Positions 57,801 to 64,000 of a stretch of 64,000 nucleotides of DNA are shown one piece after another. This stretch comes from Lysobacteraceae bacterium (lineage in GTDB: Bacteria; Pseudomonadota; Gammaproteobacteria; Xanthomonadales; Xanthomonadaceae). The notes under the pieces were generated by a model. The model saw only the letters and a program-made list of their open reading frames with translations, did no database searches and was not told where the DNA came from. The position numbers were made by a program, and so were the translations under genes. Every line of letters starts with the position of its first letter. The first letter of the stretch is position 1. Location: NCBI GenBank assembly GCA_023954075.1, contig JAMLIV010000013.1:23466-87465 (forward strand), given 5' to 3'.

Positions 57801-60800
57801 GCGATCATCCCGCGCGGCGACAGCGCCGATCCGCAGGCGGTGCGCGCGAGCTTCCTGGTCGGGGCCAGCGTCGACGACGACGCCCTGGTCTTCTTCCAAC
57901 GCGATGCCCAGACCGGGGCCCTGACCTATCACTCGCGCATCGACCACACCGCCGGCGTGCCGCTGGAAGGCGCGCGTGCGGTCGCCGTGGGCGGCGGCGG
58001 CCGCCTGCTGTTCGTGGTCAGCCGGCGCTCGGACAGCCTCAACGTGTTCTCCCTTTCCGGCAGTGACACCGCGTCGCTGATCGTCACCCACCGCGCCGCG
58101 ATGAAGAATCCCGCCCTGCCGGGGCTGGATCAGGCCCTGCACCTGGCGGTGCTGGCGGCCGACGGCGACGGCGACGGCACGCCCGATACCGATCATGTGT
58201 ATGTGGCCGGTGCCAACGATCACGCGGTGGCGGCCTTCGCCTACAGCCGCGCCACCGGCAACCTGAGCCACCTTGGCAGCCTGGTGAACGGGCAGGGCGG
58301 CGTGGAAGGCCTGGCGGATGTGGAATATCTCGTCGCCAGCCCCGACGGCTCGCACGTCTATGCGATCTCCGGCAGCACCGGCAGCGCGACCCTGCTGTTG
58401 CGCAACCGCACCTCCGGCTCGCCGGATTTCGGCAAGCTCGCCTTTGGCGCGCGCTTCAGCGGCAGCATCCTGGGCGTGGCGATGAACGGCGCATCCTCGG
58501 CCGCGTTCGATGCCGCCGGCAAGCGCCTGTACCTGACTGCGGCGGATGCCAATCGCGTGGTGGTGCTGAACCGGGTCGACGATCCGGGCGCGGGCAACTT
58601 CGGCACCCTCACGCTGGCCTCCTCGCTCGGCCAGGGCGAGCAGGGCGCGCGCGGCCTGCTCAATCCGCGCCGTTCACAGCTCAGCGGCGATGGCCAGCAC
58701 CTCTATGTCACCTCGCAGGCCGGTGCCACCCTGGCCTGGTTCTCGGTGCATCCGCAGACCGGCGCGCTCACTTACCTCGGCATCCGCTCCAACAACAGCG
58801 GCGGCGTGGCAGGGCTGGGCGGCGCCACCGGCCTGGTGCTCGATCCGCAGTTCGACCAGGTTTACGTGGCCGGCACCCTGGATCGCGCCATAGCGCACTT
58901 CCAGCGCCAGTCCGACTCGTGGTGTCCCGCCAGCGGTACCGGCCCGCTCGGGCCGTCGGTTACCTATCCGGGTGGCGTACCGGTCAACATCGCCGCCGGC
59001 GGGCGGGTGGTGTTCCACCTCACCGCGCGCGTCGCCAGCGGCCTGGTCGGGAACCTGACCAACCTCGCTACCGTCAAGTGGGAATCGGCAAGCTGCAGTG
59101 GCGGGCAGGGCACGGCGCTGGGCGGCTGCAACCTCAGCGCACAGGACACCGATGTCCCGTCGAACCTCGCCGATCTTGGTATCACCAAGGACGATGGCCT
59201 GGCCGAGTTCGATGGCCTGGCCGGCGCGGTGGCGCTGGCCGCCGACGAAAACAACGTGTACGTTGCCGCACCCTCGGACAACGCCATCGGCACCTTCCTG
59301 CGCCAGGCCGGTGCCTCGGGCAACGTCGGGCTGCGCCAGATCGGGGCGGTTCGCAGCGGCAGCGCGGGGATCTCGGGCATTTCCGGCGTGCGCGACATCG
59401 TGGCCAGCGCCGATGGGTTGCACCTGTATGCGGCAAGCCCGGTCGACAACGCCGTCGCCAGCTTTGCGCGCGACGCGGGCGACGGTCGCCTGACCCAGAT
59501 CGACATCGACCGGAACGGCCTGCTCGGCGTCACCGGACTGTCCGGCGCGCGCGCCCTGGCGCTGTCGCCCGATGGCGAGCATGTCTATGTCGCCAGCGCC
59601 TTCTCCAACGCCGTGGCGGTCTTCCGCCGCCAGTCCGACCCCGCCGCCGCCGATGCCGGAACCCTGGCGTTCGCGGGCGTGGTCCAGGCCGGCATCGGCG
59701 GGGTCAGCGGCATCGAATCCCCGCGCGCGCTGGAGGTCAGCGGCGACGGCGAGCACCTGTACGTGGTGGGCGACAGCGGTTCGCTGGTGGCTTTCAAGCG
59801 CAACACCATCGCGGGCAGCGCCAACTTCGGCCTCCTCACGCAGATGAACCCGACGTACCAGAACGGCACCGGTGCCATCGTGGGCATGGACGGACTGCGT
59901 TCGCTCGCCCTGTCGGCCGATGGCACGGTGCTCTGGGTTCTGGGCAGCGAGGCCGGCACCCTGGTCCGCTTCCTGCGCAATCCGGCCGACGGCCGGCTGG
60001 AGTTCGCCCCGCATCCGGGTGCCAGCAGCGTGTTCCAGGCCCCCGAGCTGGTCGGGGCCACGCGCCTGCGTCTGGGCGCGGACGGGAACCTCTACGTCGC
60101 GGCCACCGCGTTCGACGGCATCGTGGTGCTGTCGCTGGATACCGATGGGGTTCCCGCGCTCGCCGCGGTGGTCAGGAACGGCGACATCCCGGCCGATCCG
60201 GCGCTGCCGCGCGTGGACGGTCTGGGCGGGACCGCGGACGTGGCCTATGTGAACGACGGGCAGGGCTGGCTCTATGCGGCCGGCGGCGGCGATTCCGCGC
60301 TGGCGGCCTTTGCCCAGGCCGGCGCGACGCCGGACTACCTGGGCGCGTTGTTCGACGGCCTGGGCGGTGTGGCACCGGGTGATCAGGTCACCTACACCAT
60401 CGAGGTCACCAACCACGGCCCGAGCAGCGTGTCGCGCGCCCGCGTGGCCGACCAGTTCCCGCCCGAGTTCCAGCAGGTTTCCTGGACCTGTGTCGGCTAT
60501 GCCGGCGGCAACTGCGCGCCGAGCGGGCAGGGCAACATCGATCTGGAAGTGAACCTGCCGGCCGGAGGCCAGGTCCGGTTCCTTGCCACCGGCACCGTTC
60601 GGGCCAAGGCCACCGGACGCCTGGCCAACACCGCCACGGTGGAAGCCATCGGCGTGCTCGATTCGAACCAGTCCAACAACTCGGCGACCGACTCGGACAC
60701 CGTACTCTCACCCGCCGTGGACCTGTCGATCCAGGCGGACGACAACGGCTGCGACCTGGGCGATCCGGGCTGTACCGAAGTCACGCAGGCTACGCCGGGC

Positions 60801-63800
60801 GGTTCCATCGCCTATCGCGTGGTCGCCGCCAACGCCGGTCCGACCTACGCCGCCGGTGCCATTCTCGACGACAGTCTGCCGGCCGCGCTTTACGACGTGG
60901 CCTGGGTCTGCACGCCGACCCCGCAGGCCGGCCTGCTGGCGGAGGTGTCCACCGCCGCGCCCGACAACGATGTCGCCTACACCGCCGTGGCGGTGGATGC
61001 GCTGGGACTGCACGTTTACGCGGTCGGTCGCGTCGATGAGGGCAGTGGCCCGCGTGACACCGTGGCCGTGTTCGTGCGCGATCCCCTCACCGGCGCGCTG
61101 TCGTGGCTGCATGCGTATATCGACGGCGTCGCCGGCACCGCCCCCGACGGCAGTGCCGAACCGATGGTGCGCGGCATCACCGGCGCGGTCGATATCGTGA
61201 TATCCCCGGACGGGCGCTTCGTCTACGTCGCAGGTCGGGATGCCGACGCCATCGCGGTGTTCTCGCGCGATGCGGCCACCGGCCTGCTGACCTGGCTGTC
61301 GAAGGTGCAGGACGGCGAACTGGGCGTGGACGGCATCGGCGGCATCAGCACGCTGGCGCTGGCACCCGATGGCCGCCACCTTTACGCCGGCGGTGCCGCC
61401 GAGCAGGCGTTGGCCGGGTTCGCGCTGGATGCGGGCAGCGGCGCGCTGGTCCAGATCGCGCTCTTGCGCCAGGGACAGGGTGGCGTCAACGGATTGAACG
61501 GCATTTCCGATCTCGCGTTCGGGCCGGAAGGCGCGGTGCTGTTCGCCACCGCCACCACCAACCGCTCGATCACCGCATTCCGCCGCGCCGTGGCGAATGG
61601 TGCCCTCAGCTACGCCGTCGGCATCGAAGACGGGCAGGTGGGAGTCGGCGCTTCGCTGCTTGCGCCGTCCGCCGTGGCGGTCGATGGCGACCAGGTGTTC
61701 GTCGCCGATGCGCTGGGCGATGCGGTCAACCGGCTGCGCTTCGTCGATGGTGCAAGCCCGACTTTCGAGCTGGATGAAGTGATCGCGCTGGATACCGACG
61801 GAGCCAACGGCACCCAGCAGCCGGTCGCGCTGGCCTACGCGGCCGACCAGGCCCGGCTCTACGTGGCCTCGGCCGCGAGCAGCCAGCTGCATCTCTACAG
61901 CCTGCTCGATACCCAGGCCGAGCGTCTGGCGAGCTACACCACCGCGCTGTCGGTGGCGATGAACCAGCCGTCGGCGATGGTGCTGGCACCCGAATCGCGC
62001 CAGCTCTACCTGGCGTCTTCCGCCGATGGCGTCGTGGCGACGCTGGCGCGCGAGCACGGCTCACGCTGTCCGCTCAGCGGCGTCGGCGGCCTGGCCGGAA
62101 CCCGGGTCGACGTGGCACGGAATGGTTCGGTGCGGTTCGATCTCACGGCCCGCGTGTTCGCCAACGCGAGCGGGCCGCTCACCTATGCGGTCGGCATCGA
62201 TCCGCGCGTCCTGGCCCACGAGTCCAATCCGGTCGACAACCGTGCCAGCGACACCGATCAGCTGGTGCCGGCTCCGGACCTGGAAACGGTCAAGGAGCGC
62301 CTTACCGCTGCGGCCGACGTGGTGGCCGGACTTCCGGTGAATTACCGGATCACCTCGGTCAACCATGGCGTGTCCGATGCGCTCGGGGCATGGATCGAGG
62401 ACGATCTGCCGCTGTTCCCGGCGGAGCCGGCGGGCCTGGTTCCGGACTCCGGTGCCTGGAGCTGTGCCGCCAATCTGCCCCTGGCCGATGCCGGCGGCAT
62501 CGCCAGCAGCCTCGATCCGCGCGTGGCCGACCTGTCCGCCCTGGCGGCCACGCCCGATGGCCGGCGCTGGTTCGGCGTGAGCCAGAGCGGCAGCGCGCTG
62601 GTGGACGTGGCGCTGGATGCCGCCGGCGACATCGCGAGCCTGACGCGCTATGTGGATGGCGACAGCGCGGGAGCGGGCACCATCGCCGGCCTGGCCGGTG
62701 CCTCGCACCTGGCGGTGTCACCGGACGGCGCGCACCTTTACGTGACCGGCGCGGGCAGCAACAGCCTGCTTGCCTTCCGCATCACCGCCACCGGCCTGGA
62801 GTTCCTGCACAAGCTCACCTCCGGTACCGACGGCGTCACCGGCCTGATCGGCGCGCGCTTCGTCACGCTCTCGCGTGACGGGCGCTTCGTCTACACCGCC
62901 GCCGTGCCGTCCTCGGCTGCCAACAGCGCCATCGCCCTGTTCCGCCGCGATACCGACACCGGCACGCTCGGCTTTGTCGAACGCATCCAGGATGGGCTGG
63001 GAACCTTCCAGCCCGACAGCAACGTGATCCGCGGCGTCAAGCGCCTGCACCTGAGCGATGACGGGCACCACCTGTACGCCCTGGCCACGGTGTCGCAGGC
63101 GCTGTCGCGCTTCGAGATCAACCCAAATACCGGCGTGCTGCGCTATCTCGGTGTGCAGCGTGGCACCGGCACGGGCGCGCTTCCCGCGCTGGCCGGCGCA
63201 CGTGACATGGTGGCGACGCCCGCCGATGGGCAGATCTACGTCCTGGGTGGCACCGGCATCAGCGCGTTCTCCCGCGCCCTCAATGGCAGCCTGACGCTGG
63301 ACGCCACCTGGCCTGTGCCCGATCCGGTCGCCGCCCGCGCATTGGCGATCGACACCTGGGGCTCGCGCCTGTACCTAGCCGACGCGCAGGGCGCCGTGCA
63401 CCTGTATTCACGTCGCTGGAGCGACGGTGCGCTTGACGCCCGTTTTGCACTGCCAGCCGCCAGCGTGGCCGATGCGTCCGCGTTGCTGCACGTGCCCGCG
63501 ATCGGCCAGCTGTTGCTCGCCCAGCCGGGTGTCGAAGGCGGGCTGACGCGAATCGACGAACAGCCGATCTCGCGATGCCTTGCCGCCAGCGGCAACGATG
63601 CCGGGCTGCCGGTCGGCGTCGACCTGGGTGTGGGAGGCACCTCGGCGCTGACCTACGGTGCCACGGTCCATCCGAGCGCCCGCGGCAACCTCGTTAACGT
63701 TGCGCGCGCTGTGCCAGGCTCGGGTAGTGACCCCAACGCAGCCAACAACGATGGCAGCGACCAGGCCCAGATCAACGTCATTTCCGACATTTCGATCACC

Positions 63801-64000
63801 AAGACCGGCCCGGCCGGCGCCATCGCCGGCGAAATCGCGGAGTACGTCATCACGGTGAACAACGCGGGACCGAGCGACGCGCTTGGCGTACACATCGTCG
63901 ATCCGCTGATGCCGACGCGTTTTGCCGGTGCCACATGGACCTGTGCGGCCGCGGGCGGATCGAGCTGCGCGGCGGCGAGCGGTTCGGGCAGCTCTCTTGA
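51810..64000 (+). CDS. Giant exported DUF11 protein with nested beta-propellers (partial, 3' end outside window)
   Basis: One open frame from GTG 51810 runs off the window end: at least 4,063 codons, with no stop seen. A long N-region (residues 1-46) precedes a hydrophobic export signal (about 47-65, GWLLAAGLLLAGAPLAVIA). Then come about seven DUF11-type Ig-like repeats (about 75-1032, with ITVYNDGPSD, ITATNNGPSH, ISVANEGPND). Beyond that, YVTN/lactonase-type propellers (LALSPDGEHVYVASAFSNAVAVF) alternate with DUF11. The propellers interrupt DUF11 domains. At residues 1032/1833, 1967/2372, 3034/3420 and 3552/3923 a W-x-C strand is cut and resumes at the next Cys; one more insert lies at 2464-2851. 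The last DUF11 shows the uncut spacing (C4045-C4053). It is probably surface-exposed or secreted; adhesion is only inferred. Confidence 0.93.
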   Translation, partial: MSNHFFSRASRCEVRRAARTQSCTGREPSARGEDCAPRQFSSRHRTGWLLAAGLLLAGAPLAVIAAPSMSLSAVPSSSSYVPSQTETLTFTFANAVGADAASGAALSLALPTGVSLESATCNASTGSSCGTTSGLPSGGSIAAGGSLEVVATLKFDLAASGSKQVDATGSSTATGATSVSASATFTRTPATDLAVSAAAVATTLPVNNCPAEAATYTPGCKAEYQVVYENSGPDDADGAKISLARSESASGALTWSCAANDNAKATCPASSGSGAFSNTTVTKFRTGGTLTYTVIVQHAVGDTYPDVGVTGGIALPATPAGMVDLGPGNDSATSNTAATPRPRRASANLAVTTTANTIASPATHCPGEATLYTPGCAASYTVEVSNNGPDAANGASFTLKRSEAAAADFSWTCTASGSAACPAASGTTPLDAVSIASFPSGGKLTYQVTVPHASSELDASVGLSASIAAPTAGTSPPVDINLGNNAAAASRTIHRRAALRVEKRATQNGLTITSVSKNVAFDYEITVYNDGPSDIGNAATGTGTPPVGGPGALLADTFSPALRGVATSLCEQGTGEIPCWSLCPSTLGWFPQEGEPVAGTGPAGCPVELVKDNGSAISQSFALRAGTGSRLLTRVVVPSDSTITSVDNTATVAVQTCDTPPAGCQAVQEVGLATDRTDTATVALTEASLATIQAENVGAASAVPGTLRSYKITVKNTAFENLPSVAVSGQYPMASGGSLAGFIPGTVYYQCRASGGACCNVGGACGTNADTPAAYGDQLAATAMLPAGTNAQVVYTVTGMLDPRGTEADTLGLDASAAWGASTATSHVDTALAPVRNLTIHKRLVGRQDAGGVATLSYEITATNNGPSHAPQVGLTDPASPTTDFDFTAATWNCAAIPAPAPAIAPEDTKCIEAPPGTGTGAIAPGSLALDLMPGGRAVVALSVPVSTSAGAQVTNTARLTLGGITKESSVTTTLQTTYTLNVEKDDGTGFAHPGDDHTYAISVANEGPNDAYDVQVSDVMPSALQNVQWTCAATSPVPGDLTEYLGQDSSDPLMVSPGGRPGSALALSADGRHVYAIGRNADNVASIYTYARQATPGLGYGSIARDPIDIEVDGVDDLSDTGSVVAGMANPIDLALRPDGAVLYVLSAGAGGGSIAVFHRVTSPVDPEHGRLSFAGSVATGIDTPRRLVVSPTRIYVSGSHGGSQHRIEAYRPDSSNQLPIAVPAAGADAPVNAGPMAINAAGTRLFVASTTTSAVARYAIATSGANAGALSADGSPLGAAVAGLIGINDMVLAGNGRDLYVHAGSGAAGRIGYLKSEASGMSVGLIPVLDATGTGLLGNPLSLALSPDGEHLIGVNKGSDAMFSVRRNPVSGGLAVDGAGVLQFQDVLRRTAVPGAIEARGLDMPAAVAVTHDNRHVIVASASETGTVGPIVVFARRAPPPQLGFIERDAQGEGAIDALTGPSDLAIRDGDVYVLSQVDSSISLFKRRPALIGTDEDGRHLEFNAVWRNQQGGISGMQRPDRILISADGLSVFVTSLDGDSLTVFRRDAGTGLLTFATSFTRTSGSGHPGLLGAYGMAMDPDAGYLYVAGSYEASIAIFKYQPTAPDRLSYVESVAGGQNGVTGMSGIRDLVVAGRNGQYQLLGVAATANTVVVFDQVAEGKLAFVHALSLGANQRPMALALSPSINDSDNTHVYVAAQNSSSLHILQRVLDTSSPQAGRVRLIGTLKAGVDAPALMTGPRDVAVSANGKRLYVAAEFGSSLVAFDRYDNSGSALYGQLVVSEVRTQDVDAVDGIRSPYAVVVSGDSRNVYMAGFGSDAVASFSVGTGSSCSASGAGDINDVVTIRAGGAVVYTVNSKIRPDATGTLVNLAEASGTGSTDFDADSTTLLTSARLELTKTNNQAAVIPGTEVTYDLTIRNTGPGNVAGLGDPALANVEDLFGCTSVGGGFDCSASPFVPGSISWTCAASGSGALDFLSAYTDGVGGVEGLAGVGSLAIIPRGDSADPQAVRASFLVGASVDDDALVFFQRDAQTGALTYHSRIDHTAGVPLEGARAVAVGGGGRLLFVVSRRSDSLNVFSLSGSDTASLIVTHRAAMKNPALPGLDQALHLAVLAADGDGDGTPDTDHVYVAGANDHAVAAFAYSRATGNLSHLGSLVNGQGGVEGLADVEYLVASPDGSHVYAISGSTGSATLLLRNRTSGSPDFGKLAFGARFSGSILGVAMNGASSAAFDAAGKRLYLTAADANRVVVLNRVDDPGAGNFGTLTLASSLGQGEQGARGLLNPRRSQLSGDGQHLYVTSQAGATLAWFSVHPQTGALTYLGIRSNNSGGVAGLGGATGLVLDPQFDQVYVAGTLDRAIAHFQRQSDSWCPASGTGPLGPSVTYPGGVPVNIAAGGRVVFHLTARVASGLVGNLTNLATVKWESASCSGGQGTALGGCNLSAQDTDVPSNLADLGITKDDGLAEFDGLAGAVALAADENNVYVAAPSDNAIGTFLRQAGASGNVGLRQIGAVRSGSAGISGISGVRDIVASADGLHLYAASPVDNAVASFARDAGDGRLTQIDIDRNGLLGVTGLSGARALALSPDGEHVYVASAFSNAVAVFRRQSDPAAADAGTLAFAGVVQAGIGGVSGIESPRALEVSGDGEHLYVVGDSGSLVAFKRNTIAGSANFGLLTQMNPTYQNGTGAIVGMDGLRSLALSADGTVLWVLGSEAGTLVRFLRNPADGRLEFAPHPGASSVFQAPELVGATRLRLGADGNLYVAATAFDGIVVLSLDTDGVPALAAVVRNGDIPADPALPRVDGLGGTADVAYVNDGQGWLYAAGGGDSALAAFAQAGATPDYLGALFDGLGGVAPGDQVTYTIEVTNHGPSSVSRARVADQFPPEFQQVSWTCVGYAGGNCAPSGQGNIDLEVNLPAGGQVRFLATGTVRAKATGRLANTATVEAIGVLDSNQSNNSATDSDTVLSPAVDLSIQADDNGCDLGDPGCTEVTQATPGGSIAYRVVAANAGPTYAAGAILDDSLPAALYDVAWVCTPTPQAGLLAEVSTAAPDNDVAYTAVAVDALGLHVYAVGRVDEGSGPRDTVAVFVRDPLTGALSWLHAYIDGVAGTAPDGSAEPMVRGITGAVDIVISPDGRFVYVAGRDADAIAVFSRDAATGLLTWLSKVQDGELGVDGIGGISTLALAPDGRHLYAGGAAEQALAGFALDAGSGALVQIALLRQGQGGVNGLNGISDLAFGPEGAVLFATATTNRSITAFRRAVANGALSYAVGIEDGQVGVGASLLAPSAVAVDGDQVFVADALGDAVNRLRFVDGASPTFELDEVIALDTDGANGTQQPVALAYAADQARLYVASAASSQLHLYSLLDTQAERLASYTTALSVAMNQPSAMVLAPESRQLYLASSADGVVATLAREHGSRCPLSGVGGLAGTRVDVARNGSVRFDLTARVFANASGPLTYAVGIDPRVLAHESNPVDNRASDTDQLVPAPDLETVKERLTAAADVVAGLPVNYRITSVNHGVSDALGAWIEDDLPLFPAEPAGLVPDSGAWSCAANLPLADAGGIASSLDPRVADLSALAATPDGRRWFGVSQSGSALVDVALDAAGDIASLTRYVDGDSAGAGTIAGLAGASHLAVSPDGAHLYVTGAGSNSLLAFRITATGLEFLHKLTSGTDGVTGLIGARFVTLSRDGRFVYTAAVPSSAANSAIALFRRDTDTGTLGFVERIQDGLGTFQPDSNVIRGVKRLHLSDDGHHLYALATVSQALSRFEINPNTGVLRYLGVQRGTGTGALPALAGARDMVATPADGQIYVLGGTGISAFSRALNGSLTLDATWPVPDPVAARALAIDTWGSRLYLADAQGAVHLYSRRWSDGALDARFALPAASVADASALLHVPAIGQLLLAQPGVEGGLTRIDEQPISRCLAASGNDAGLPVGVDLGVGGTSALTYGATVHPSARGNLVNVARAVPGSGSDPNAANNDGSDQAQINVISDISITKTGPAGAIAGEIAEYVITVNNAGPSDALGVHIVDPLMPTRFAGATWTCAAAGGSSCAAASGSGSSL
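54906..57305 (+). repeat. Propeller insertion 1 in a DUF11 domain (double length)
   Basis: 800 residues (1033-1832) between Cys1032 (VQWTC) and Cys1833 (SSCSASGAGDINDVV). Blades of about 50 residues carry patterns such as ALSADGRHVYAIG and MAMDPDAGYLYVAGSYEASIAIF. The length fits two seven-blade propellers. No Cys was seen inside. Confidence 0.8.
57711..58922 (+). repeat. Propeller insertion 2 in a DUF11 domain
   Basis: 404 residues between Cys1967 (ISWTC) and Cys2372 (SWCPASGTG). One propeller, with blades such as YLVASPDGSHVYAISGS and QLSGDGQHLYVTSQAGATLAWF. After it, DUF11 resumes with the strand NIAAGGRVVFHLTARV. Confidence 0.8.
59199..60362 (+). repeat. Propeller insertion 3, in the first loop of a DUF11 domain
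   Basis: About 388 residues between LGITKDDG (ending at residue 2463) and GGVAPGDQVTYTIEV (from 2852). The split therefore falls between the first and second DUF11 strands, unlike the other four. Blades include ALALSPDGEHVYVASAFSNAVAVF and SLALSADGTVLWVLGS. Confidence 0.75.
60912..62066 (+). repeat. Propeller insertion 4 in a DUF11 domain
   Basis: 385 residues between Cys3034 (VAWVC) and Cys3420 (SRCPLSGVG). Blades include IVISPDGRFVYVAGRDADAIAVF and LALAPDGRHLYAGG. DUF11 resumes at VDVARNGSVRFDLTARV. Confidence 0.8.
62466..63575 (+). repeat. Propeller insertion 5 in a DUF11 domain
   Basis: 370 residues between Cys3552 (GAWSC) and Cys3923 (SRCLAASGND). Blades include LAVSPDGAHLYVTGAGSNSLLAF and VTLSRDGRFVYTAAV. 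DUF11 resumes at TSALTYGATVHPSARGNLVN. Confidence 0.8.

Noticed and set aside
54714..58355. Long minus-strand open frame (1,213 codons) opposite the giant gene
   Set aside because: It mirrors the codon structure of the + strand gene, has no start context or domain, and its composition (many Arg, Gly, Ala, His) is typical of antisense frames in GC-rich DNA.

Overview
The window is 64 kb of GC-rich chromosomal DNA, almost certainly from a gammaproteobacterium of the Xanthomonadales/Lysobacterales group. Four things point there: the order dapF-DUF484-xerC-hslV-hslU-DUF971; an HslV with a short N-terminal extension before its catalytic Thr; a RibB protein fused to a degenerate GTP cyclohydrolase II domain in a rib-nusB-thiL-pgpA operon; and a secreted nuclease ending in an IFADGFE-type tail. 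I see no insertion sequence, prophage, CRISPR array, tRNA or rRNA. Most of the window is housekeeping DNA with a few envelope and accessory genes.

Layout. 1-4107: dapF end, DUF484, xerC, hslV, hslU and DUF971, all on + and mostly overlapping. 4154-7116: an ECF-type sigma factor coupled to a TPR-bearing Ser/Thr kinase. 7178-8925: an SDR-DoxX protein and a DUF2269 membrane protein. 8931-10903: a poorly defined, possibly frameshifted hypothetical gene. 10139-14095 (-): a second membrane Ser/Thr kinase and a cNMP-binding patatin phospholipase. 14184-17054: a secreted protein with two seven-blade RCC1 propellers. 17124-19169: prlC. 19204-23779 (-): an SLC13/RCK permease, acpH and acs. 24202-27405 (+): rplS with its own promoter and leader, htpG and an NRDE protein. 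27450-32227: a cold-shock/TM/excalibur fusion, a secreted hypothetical and a large secreted endonuclease I protein. 32481-36903 (+): FMN riboswitch, ribE, ribBX, ribH, nusB, thiL and pgpA. 36904-40528: yraN and lppC (-), rsmI (+), ybaK (-). 40560-47019 (-): dxs, an unrecognised protein, an HNH endonuclease, an acyl-CoA dehydrogenase and a LEA-type lipoprotein. 47175-51411 (+): an M15 peptidase overlapping a lipid-transport operon (STAS-MlaE, MlaF, MlaD, PqiC-like lipoprotein).

The most unusual object is the last gene. It starts at 51810 and is still open at 64000, so it encodes at least 4,063 residues. It is an exported protein built of DUF11 (Ig-like) domains, and whole Cys-free beta-propellers have been inserted inside DUF11 domains. 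Four insertions fall at the same place, between the Cys of the W-x-C strand and the next Cys. A fifth lies in the first loop of another DUF11 domain. Upstream is a 398-base region with a CRP/Clp-type palindrome and a strongly folded leader.

Other points worth a second look are a dispersed hairpin repeat that has entered thiL in frame, the split and run-on reading frames at 8931-10903, the stand-alone rplS with a structured leader, and the cold-shock/excalibur fusion.
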